From positions 1-10,080 of the forward strand of contig SBGS01000068.1 of assembly GCA_006226555.1 (NCBI GenBank): 10,080 nt of DNA. Direction: 5' to 3'. The stretch comes from Bacteroidota bacterium. Its GTDB lineage: Bacteria > Bacteroidota > Bacteroidia > Flavobacteriales_D > Crocinitomicaceae. The position numbers were made by a program, and so were the translations under genes. Numbering within the stretch: the stretch's first letter is position 1; each line of letters begins with the position of its first letter. Below are positions 1-5,155 of this stretch, piece by piece. Below the pieces are notes generated by a model. It had not been told where the DNA came from. It saw only the letters and a list, made by a program, of their open reading frames with translations, and did not search any database.

Positions 1-966
1 GCCCCTGTAAAAGAAGAAGCTAAACAGGCAGCTCCAAATCCTGACCCGATCGTCGTGAAAGAAAGTTATGCCACAGGAACTGCTTCACCGGCTGCCAGCA
101 AAATGATGGCTGAGAACAATATTCCTGCAAACAGAATTTCCGGAACGGGGAAAGACGGTCGCATAACAAAACAAGATGTGATCGCTGCAATGGCAGGTGG
201 TTTTGATACTTCCGCTGCCGCAGGTTGGGGAGGAACTCGTGATCAGTCTCGTGAAAAAATGAGCATGCTTCGTCGTAAGATCGCAGAGCGTTTGGTTTCC
301 GTTAAAAACGAAACAGCAATGCTTACGACTTTCAATGAAGTGGACATGAAACCGATCATGGACCTTAGAGCGAAGTACAAAGATAAATTTGCAAAGCATC
401 ATGAAGTGAATCTTGGATTCATGTCATTCTTTACAAAAGCTGTAACCGAAGCACTTAACATTTACCCTGCAGTAAATGCTCAGATAGACGGGACAGAGAT
501 GGTATTCCATAACTATGCTGATATCGGAATTGCAGTATCCTCTCCTAAAGGATTGATGGTTCCTGTTGTAAGGAATGCTGAACAGATGTCTTTGGCAGAG
601 ATCGAAAGAGAGATCAAACGCCTTGCGATCAAAGCGCGCGATGGTAAGATCACTCCGGATGATATGACTGGTGGAACATTCACTATTACAAATGGTGGTG
701 TATTCGGTTCAATGCTGTCGACACCGATCATTAATCCTCCACAATCCGCAATCTTAGGAATGCACAATATCGTTGAGAGACCGGTTGCTATCGATGGAAA
801 AGTAGAGATCCGACCAATCATGTATGTTGCACTTTCTTACGACCACAGAATCATTGATGGTAAGGAATCTGTCGGATTCCTTGTTAAGGTGAAAGAAATG
901 CTTGAAAACCCTGAAAGAATGCTATTCGGAGGAACTGATCCTTACGAAGTTCTTCTCGGACTTTAA
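1..966 (+). CDS. odhB: Dihydrolipoyllysine succinyltransferase, E2 of 2-oxoglutarate dehydrogenase (5' partial)
   Basis: E2 core of the 2-oxoglutarate dehydrogenase complex (also called sucB). It transfers succinyl from the lipoyl arm to CoA in the TCA cycle, in the cytoplasm. The frame is open from base 1, so the N-terminal lipoyl domain and the true start are outside the window; 321 residues are visible. The first 18 are an Ala/Pro/Lys-rich linker. A peripheral-subunit (E3) binding domain follows at about bases 67-190 (ATGTASPAAS, then GTGKDGRITKQDV). The acyltransferase domain runs from about base 255 to the end. It contains TAMLTTFNEVDMKPIMDLR, typical of the succinyl rather than acetyl enzyme, as well as FTITNGGVFGS and STPIINPPQSAILGMH. 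The catalytic motif is SYDHRIIDGKES, with His at 844-846 and Asp at 856-858. The C-terminus (FGGTDPYEVLLGL) is slightly longer than in E. coli SucB. A strong terminator follows the stop by 22 bases, so this is the last gene of its transcript. Confidence 0.93.
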   Translation, partial: APVKEEAKQAAPNPDPIVVKESYATGTASPAASKMMAENNIPANRISGTGKDGRITKQDVIAAMAGGFDTSAAAGWGGTRDQSREKMSMLRRKIAERLVSVKNETAMLTTFNEVDMKPIMDLRAKYKDKFAKHHEVNLGFMSFFTKAVTEALNIYPAVNAQIDGTEMVFHNYADIGIAVSSPKGLMVPVVRNAEQMSLAEIEREIKRLAIKARDGKITPDDMTGGTFTITNGGVFGSMLSTPIINPPQSAILGMHNIVERPVAIDGKVEIRPIMYVALSYDHRIIDGKESVGFLVKVKEMLENPERMLFGGTDPYEVLLGL

Positions 967-988
967 TCGATAATATTCGTTTTAAAAG

Positions 989-1021
989 AGGGCTCAAATA
1001 AAAAATGAGCCCTTTTTTTTT
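989..1021 (+). terminator. Intrinsic terminator of odhB
   Basis: Perfect 8-bp stem AGGGCTCA (989-996) / TGAGCCCT (1006-1013) with a 9-nt A-rich loop, followed by an uninterrupted run of nine T (1013-1021). It lies 22 bases past the odhB stop codon. The A-rich left flank (984-987) is also partly complementary to the T run. Confidence 0.92.
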
Positions 1022-1095
1022 AAACCCACCGCAAGTTTCTCTTCAATATGACTACTAACATTTCGTTAACCAATATGTAACGGAAACATTTGCCT

Positions 1096-1830
1096 ATGAA
1101 ATTCTCCCTGTTAATTATTGCATTGACATTCTCATTTCTTTCATTACACGCGCAGGATTCTTCCATAGTTCGTGATTTTGAAACCTGGAATGGAGTCAGT
1201 GTACAAAAGTCTTTTCTGGATAAAAAACTCGACCTTCAATTCACTCAGGAATTCAGATTCAAAGACAATTCAACTAAGATCAATAACTATTTTTCCGAGT
1301 TCGAAGCATCGTATGAATTCTATAAAAACCTATCATTGACAGGTGGATTCCGCTTCACTCGAGATAACCGTAAAGATGGCTACATCAGTATGGGTAGATT
1401 GTATTCTGATCTGAATTACAGTCACAAATTAAGTCGATTCGAGTTCGCCTATAGATTTCGGTTTCAGCACCAGCAACAATTTGGATTATCAAAAGATGAC
1501 GGCGATTTTCCTGCAATAAAATACAGGCTTCGTGCTAAAATTTCCTACAACATTAAAAACTGGAAGCTCGATCCATACATTTCGGGAGAGCTATTCTACA
1601 CACATCAGGCTTATCGTATACAATATATTCCTGAGGTAACAGAACCCACTCAGGTGGCAAACGGTTTTGAAAAATTCAGACTAACCGTCGGTACTTCATA
1701 TGCCTTTAATAAGACGATCAAACTTGGCGCTTTCTATCGTATCGAAAGAGAGTTAAAATCCTATCCATTGTTTTACAATACTCCGGCAATCTATTATATC
1801 GCCGGACTTCAATTAAAATTTAACCTATGA
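1096..1830 (+). CDS. DUF2490-type outer-membrane beta-barrel protein
   Basis: Predicted outer-membrane protein of 244 residues with unknown function. The start chosen is the ATG at 1096; a TTG two codons upstream is in frame but less likely. Residues 1-19 form a signal peptide (MKFSLLII, hydrophobic core, cleavage near SLHA-QDS). The mature part consists of alternating short amphipathic strands rich in Tyr, Phe and Arg (for example LSLTGGFRFTRDNR, FEFAYRFRFQHQQQF, KLDPYISGELFYTH), and it ends in a strand IAGLQLKFNL. This strand pattern, the size and the opening phrase with FETWNGVSVQKSF fit the DUF2490 family, whose members are predicted barrels. No Shine-Dalgarno sequence is visible. The stop overlaps the start of the downstream CotH gene (ATGA), so the two are very likely translated together. 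The family call is by eye; any small barrel family is the alternative. Confidence 0.8.
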   Translation: MKFSLLIIALTFSFLSLHAQDSSIVRDFETWNGVSVQKSFLDKKLDLQFTQEFRFKDNSTKINNYFSEFEASYEFYKNLSLTGGFRFTRDNRKDGYISMGRLYSDLNYSHKLSRFEFAYRFRFQHQQQFGLSKDDGDFPAIKYRLRAKISYNIKNWKLDPYISGELFYTHQAYRIQYIPEVTEPTQVANGFEKFRLTVGTSYAFNKTIKLGAFYRIERELKSYPLFYNTPAIYYIAGLQLKFNL

Positions 1831-3257
1831 AAGGAGCTTCAATAAAAATATTCGGAACGCTGACCATCGCACTTGTTCTGATCTCGTGTAAGAAAGAAGA
1901 TATTATTCAAGGTGGTGCAGGTCTAGACGATTGGACAGCAGAAACACACGGTTATGGCGCAACACCAAACTACGATGAAGTCTTTAATGATGATGAAGTA
2001 CATCGCCTGGATTTCGTAATTGAACCTGAATACTGGGCAGCTATGCAGGCTGACTTGCAATCAATTGTAGGATCATCTGGGGGTGGTCCGGGACAACCTC
2101 CAGGTCAATTTTCGGAAGAAAGTCCAATGTATATACCTGTTCAAATGTTCTATAAAGGAAAACAGTGGTATGACGTGGGTCTGCGTTATAAGGGAAATTC
2201 AAGTTTGAGTTCAGCCTACCAGAATGGAAGTAATAAGCTACCGTTCAGGATAGAAATGAATCATTTTGAAAACGAAAACCCCAACATTAACGGACAAACA
2301 TTCTACGGATTTACTCAACTTTCGCTTTCAAGCAATTACAAAGACAATTCCCTGCTCCATGAAAAAGTAGCGGCAGATATCTTCAGAGAGTTCGGAGTTC
2401 CGGCAGCACATACTGCATTTTATCGAATCTTTATCGATTACGGAAGTGGTCCTATTTATTACGGATTATACACTATGGTAGAAGTTGTATTTGACAAGCC
2501 AATGCTCAGTACACAATTCGGTAATACTACCGGTAATTGCTATAAGCCTGACAGTGATGGGGCACGTCTCAACGACCCAACATTGTTGAGTACAACATAC
2601 TTTCCTAACAAAACGAATGATGGCGCAGGATTTACCGACGTCCAAAACCTGATAAATGCGCTTATCTCTGATCTGAGAACATCTGATCCGGCAGCTTGGA
2701 GAAGTAATTTGGAGAAATATATTGATATGGATCGCTACCTGAAATACCTAGCAGCGAATACCACTATGAAGAATTGGGATACCTACGGAAGAATGACGCA
2801 CAATTATTATTTATACAACTCAAATAACTCCGGACAATTTACATGGATACCGTGGGACAATAACGAGGCATTTTCGGATGGACCTGGTGGAGGAGGCGGA
2901 CCAATGGGGTCAATGAGTCCACTTGAATTCGACTTTAGTAGTTTAGCATCAACTCCTATAAGCTCTACGGGTGACGTTACTTGGCCTATGATCGAGTATA
3001 TATATGATGATCCTGTATACAAGGTTCAATATGATAACTATATCGATCAATTCATTACTTCTGTATTCACAACATCCAATTTGAATACGCGAATAACGAA
3101 TTATCACAACATGATACAGCCGTACGTTACAGGAACAGAAGGTGAAACAAGTGGTTATACTTCTCTCACGAGTCCAACAGATTTCGATAATTCGTTGTCG
3201 GACCTTCTGAATTATATCGCAACGCGTATTGTTGAAGCGGACAATTACACGCCGTAA
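1827..3257 (+). CDS. CotH-like kinase-fold surface lipoprotein
   Basis: A 476-residue lipoprotein resembling CotH, an atypical protein-kinase fold known in Bacillus spore coats, where it phosphorylates coat proteins. The N-terminus has a type II signal with lipobox LISC (Cys21), followed by KKED. Kinase-like segments in order: LDFVIEPEYWAAM (61-73), VGLRYKGNSSL (117-127), SLSSNYKDNSLLHEKVAADI (167-185), VPAAHTAFYRIFIDY (191-205), YYGLYTMVEVV (211-221), NWDTYGRMTHNYYLY (316-330) and FTWIPWDNNEAF (338-349). The acidic residues of WDTYGR and PWDNN correspond to conserved Asp-containing motifs of the family and probably bind metal/ATP. Two Gly/Pro-rich loops interrupt the fold (about 84-94 and 350-363). 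The start overlaps the stop of the DUF2490 gene. No C-terminal sorting domain is apparent. Activity and substrate are unknown; phosphorylation of an envelope partner is inference only. Confidence 0.87.
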   Translation: MKGASIKIFGTLTIALVLISCKKEDIIQGGAGLDDWTAETHGYGATPNYDEVFNDDEVHRLDFVIEPEYWAAMQADLQSIVGSSGGGPGQPPGQFSEESPMYIPVQMFYKGKQWYDVGLRYKGNSSLSSAYQNGSNKLPFRIEMNHFENENPNINGQTFYGFTQLSLSSNYKDNSLLHEKVAADIFREFGVPAAHTAFYRIFIDYGSGPIYYGLYTMVEVVFDKPMLSTQFGNTTGNCYKPDSDGARLNDPTLLSTTYFPNKTNDGAGFTDVQNLINALISDLRTSDPAAWRSNLEKYIDMDRYLKYLAANTTMKNWDTYGRMTHNYYLYNSNNSGQFTWIPWDNNEAFSDGPGGGGGPMGSMSPLEFDFSSLASTPISSTGDVTWPMIEYIYDDPVYKVQYDNYIDQFITSVFTTSNLNTRITNYHNMIQPYVTGTEGETSGYTSLTSPTDFDNSLSDLLNYIATRIVEADNYTP

Positions 3258-3345
3258 AAGCGTTCAAATAGAAGTCATTTCTCAAAAATTATGTTAAAAA
3301 GGATCTTGAGGTGTAATTTTTTGAGGACTTAAACGTAATACTATT

Positions 3346-3426
3346 AGAAGTTAGTTTTCATAAGTAGTAGTAGTTTAGGTTAGGTTTTGAAAGGGAGAGA
3401 CGCCAGTCTTTCCCTTTCGCCTTTTA
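3346..3426 (+). repeat. 81-bp structured repeat, copy 1
   Basis: Direct repeat of 5000-5080 (offset 1654 bases). 75 of 81 positions match; within the core 3349-3418, 68 of 70 match. The mismatches are at 3348, 3386, 3387 and 3419-3421. The first half is a linear motif with internal iterations (TAGTAGTAG, then TTAGGTTAGG). The second half is a 13-bp hairpin (3389-3418). The copy begins 88 bases after the cotH stop, and its final TTA (3424-3426) is the reverse-strand stop codon of the methyltransferase gene. Upstream, a TTTTTTG (3317-3323) and a poor TACTATTA (3339-3346) are only 15 bases apart, so its own promoter is doubtful. No terminal inverted repeats or target duplications flank it. Confidence 0.95.
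3389..3425 (+). terminator. Hairpin of repeat copy 1, possible terminator of the DUF2490-cotH unit
   Basis: GAAAGGGAGAGAC (3389-3401) pairs with GTCTTTCCCTTTC (3406-3418) around a GCCA loop, giving 13 continuous pairs with one G-U. Four T follow at 3422-3425 after a 3-base gap. As RNA the stem is fully paired only when read on the plus strand; on the minus strand the wobble becomes an A-C mismatch and no T run follows. It is the only strong hairpin after cotH. The short T run makes efficient termination uncertain, and it may instead be the 3' end of a small RNA. Confidence 0.5.
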
Positions 3427-4758
3427 ATGGATCCTCAAATGCTTCGGAATCAAATTATTTATTCGCTGTCCATTCGATTTACCGAAACCAATTGAAATAC
3501 CTTGGAAAGTCAATTTGATCACACCCTTTTCTGCCTGCACTGGAAGGGCATTTCCCTTTAAATAAAATAATGCCTGTTCCAGATCAAGCTCAAGTGTCGG
3601 CGTAAAAGTGTCAATCGCCGGGTGACAAGCAAGGTCATGAGAAGGAATAAAATCCTTTCCTTTAAATTCACCCAGATACAAACCCTTCTTCACTACCTTA
3701 CCTGAATTGAGAAGTGCATTATATATAGTCCACTCACGTTCAGTAAAAGCAAATAATTGTCCGTTCTGATCTACGACTGTCTTATCGTTAAGGTCAACTC
3801 CCTGAAGTGAATTAATTTTTGCTGAGTTCAATCTCTTTGTTCGGGGTAATTCCGGTTTCTCCTTGTCCTCTTTGTTCCGTATAATGGAAATAAAAAACCC
3901 TTCTCCCTGGATATGATGTGGCCAGAATTGATAACCTATAGCTCCTTCACTTTCTATCCGATCAATTCCCCAATCATCCGGAATATCGATCTCAATAGAT
4001 TCGTAATAGCCATCATTTATTAAGCGTTTGATCTGATTGATATTTTCATCGGGGTTATATGTACAAGTTGAGTAGATCAAATATCCTCCCGAAGACAACA
4101 GATCAAGTGTATGATCCAAAATATCCATTTGTCGAACAGCACATCCTGCCGCACGATCCAATGTCCACTCTTCCCTGCTCTTCTCATCCTTTCGAAAAAG
4201 TCCCTCTCCGGAACAAGGAGCATCCACAAGAATTAGGTCAAACAATAGATCAGATCTTTGAAGTCGTTCTGCATCCGAATTAATTACCAAATGCTCATCA
4301 GTTCCCCAACGTACCGCGTTTTCCTTCAGCACATGGACACGTTTACCATCGATCTCATTTGAAACGAGAACATTATGAGGAAAATAATCCTTCAGGATCA
4401 GTGTTTTTCCTCCCGGCGCAGCGCATAGGTCAAGGATCAAGGCATTTTCATCCAAGGATATAGAAGAAAGTGCATGCTTTAAAAACATAGAACTTCCTTC
4501 CATGGGATAATAAAGTCCGGCGTGGTACAAAGGATCCTGATTAAATCTTGGACGATCCGATAGTAAAATACCATCATCGTTCCATTCTAAACTCGTTCCT
4601 TCGAGATGAGCATCTGAAAGATTCAACTTATGTCGATTGACCCGAATAAAAGTGGGAGATACACCGTTGAGACTATCAACAAAACTGTCGATATCTTCGA
4701 TCTGAGATGCAATTCTTTTAAGAAAATCCTCAGGAAGAGAATATTTGGAATTTTCCAT
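3424..4758 (-). CDS. rsmF: RsmF/NOL1-NOP2-Sun type rRNA cytosine-C5 methyltransferase
   Basis: A SAM-dependent enzyme of 444 residues that makes 5-methylcytosine in RNA, most likely 16S rRNA. Visible motifs: the N-terminal substrate-positioning segment SPTFIRVNRHK (34-44) and GLYYPMEGSSMFL (81-93); the SAM-binding loop DLCAAPGGKT (110-119); motif IV DAPCSGEGLFRKD (179-191, Cys182); and motif VI STCTYNPDEN (230-239, Cys232). The two cysteines are the paired catalytic and product-release residues of this family. The C-terminal 140 or so residues match the PUA-like tail of RsmF proteins in layout (LYLGEFKGKDFIPSHDLA, ALFYLKGNALP). E. coli RsmF is somewhat longer (479). The exact target base cannot be read from sequence, and RsmB or other NSUN-type relatives are alternatives, although the C-terminal tail favours RsmF. 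The gene stands alone, convergent with cotH and divergent from lepA, with a copy of the 81-bp repeat on each side. Its stop codon overlaps copy 1. Confidence 0.88.
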   Translation of the reverse strand: MENSKYSLPEDFLKRIASQIEDIDSFVDSLNGVSPTFIRVNRHKLNLSDAHLEGTSLEWNDDGILLSDRPRFNQDPLYHAGLYYPMEGSSMFLKHALSSISLDENALILDLCAAPGGKTLILKDYFPHNVLVSNEIDGKRVHVLKENAVRWGTDEHLVINSDAERLQRSDLLFDLILVDAPCSGEGLFRKDEKSREEWTLDRAAGCAVRQMDILDHTLDLLSSGGYLIYSTCTYNPDENINQIKRLINDGYYESIEIDIPDDWGIDRIESEGAIGYQFWPHHIQGEGFFISIIRNKEDKEKPELPRTKRLNSAKINSLQGVDLNDKTVVDQNGQLFAFTEREWTIYNALLNSGKVVKKGLYLGEFKGKDFIPSHDLACHPAIDTFTPTLELDLEQALFYLKGNALPVQAEKGVIKLTFQGISIGFGKSNGQRINNLIPKHLRIH

Positions 4759-4881
4759 CGTGGTAAAGATACAATTCAGAAATATTTTTTTCCATAAAAG
4801 TGAATGACCCTAATCCCCTGATAACCCAATGTTTAATTATGTTTGCATAGCATTTTTTGAGGCATTCTTCATCTTTAAAAA

Positions 4882-4903
4882 TTGTTAAATCCCTTGTTAA
4901 ATC
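4882..4903. repeat. Tandem 10-mer TTGTTAAATC
   Basis: Two exact copies (4882-4891, 4894-4903) start 12 bases apart, just over one helical turn, in the divergent rsmF/lepA spacer. They could be a paired protein-binding site. They could equally be chance in AT-rich DNA. Confidence 0.35.
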
Positions 4904-4965
4904 AAATATTTCAGCGAAATTTGTGTTACTAACATGAAGGACAATTTGAAATAATTAGTCATTTT

Positions 4966-4995
4966 TTTGGCACACTATTTGAAATTGTACTTTTC
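4966..4995 (+). promoter_or_regulatory. Bacteroidota-type promoter of the small-RNA candidate
   Basis: TTTG (4966-4969) is followed after 18 bases by TACTTTTC (4988-4995). The Bacteroidota sigma consensus is TTTG, about 19 bases, then TAnnTTTG; only the last base of the downstream box differs. A start about five bases past the box falls at about 5000, exactly where similarity to repeat copy 1 begins. Confidence 0.55.
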
Positions 4996-4999
4996 AGAA

Positions 5000-5080
5000 A
5001 GTAGTTAGTTTTCATAAGTAGTAGTAGTTTAGGTTAGGTACTGAAAGGGAGAGACGCCAGTCTTTCCCTTTCATGTTTTA
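5000..5080 (+). ncRNA. Small structured RNA candidate (repeat copy 2)
   Basis: Second copy of the 81-bp repeat at 3346-3426. The predicted transcript would begin at about 5000, run through a conserved 5' segment of about 40 nt (ATAAGTAGTAGTAG, then TTAGGTTAGG), and end with a 13-bp hairpin (5043-5055 / 5060-5072, loop GCCA) followed by TTTT (5076-5079). That is the layout of a small RNA with its own terminator. The stem contains a G-U pair that keeps it continuous only as plus-strand RNA. No open reading frame of useful length lies inside. It ends 75 bases before lepA, which seems to have its own promoter, so this is more likely a separate RNA than the lepA leader, though a leader element is not excluded. 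A known Bacteroidota motif such as Rfam Flavo-1 is a possible identity that I cannot confirm. Confidence 0.55.
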
Positions 5081-5087
5081 TATCAGC

Positions 5088-5121
5088 TTTTTAGAAATCT
5101 CATTTATTTGATTTACTTTTG
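5088..5121 (+). promoter_or_regulatory. lepA promoter candidate
   Basis: TACTTTTG (5114-5121) matches the Bacteroidota -7 consensus TAnnTTTG exactly. The upstream box is weak: a T run, TTTTTA (5088-5093), ends 20 bases before it. The predicted start at about 5126 gives a leader of about 30 nt. No Shine-Dalgarno sequence precedes the ATG. Confidence 0.5.
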
Positions 5122-5122
5122 T

Positions 5123-5146
5123 GACCCCTGTAAATAGGGTCTTTTT
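5123..5146 (+). terminator. Short terminator-like hairpin in the lepA leader
   Basis: GACCC (5123-5127) pairs with GGGTC (5137-5141) across a 9-nt loop and is followed directly by TTTTT (5142-5146), ten bases before the lepA ATG. The stem is only 5 bp. A transcript starting at about 5126 would lack most of the left arm, so the hairpin could form fully only in RNA arriving from upstream, such as read-through of the small-RNA candidate. Confidence 0.3.
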
Positions 5147-5155
5147 GCTAAATAT

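Larger units (their letters stand above)
4759..5155. other. Intergenic region between rsmF and lepA
   Basis: 397 bases without a protein gene, between two divergently transcribed genes. The left part (4759-4965) is AT-rich and holds only a tandem 10-mer, TTGTTAAATC, at 4882-4891 and 4894-4903. The right part holds a promoter-like site (4966-4995), the second 81-bp repeat (5000-5080), the lepA promoter candidate and a short hairpin before the lepA start. Confidence 0.85.

Noticed and set aside
3281..3325. AT-rich inverted repeat CTCAAAAATT / AATTTTTTGAG after cotH
   Set aside because: Arms are almost all A-T, unequal in length and separated by 24 bases. It is too weak for a terminator and likely chance.
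4764..4771. Minus-strand TATCTTTA just before the rsmF ATG as a -7 box
   Set aside because: It resembles TAnnTTTG, but no TTTG lies at the right distance upstream, and the start would be essentially leaderless.
4934..4954. Six-codon open frame ATG...TAA (MKDNLK) in the rsmF-lepA spacer
   Set aside because: Too short, with no start context, no leader-peptide composition and no following attenuator.
3346..5080. The two 81-bp repeats as a CRISPR array
   Set aside because: Only two copies, about 1.65 kb apart with a complete gene between them, and no cas genes.
3346..5080. The repeats as ends of a transposon or a MITE pair carrying the methyltransferase gene
   Set aside because: The copies are direct rather than inverted. 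No target-site duplication or transposase is visible, and the gene between them is an ordinary housekeeping type on the opposite strand.
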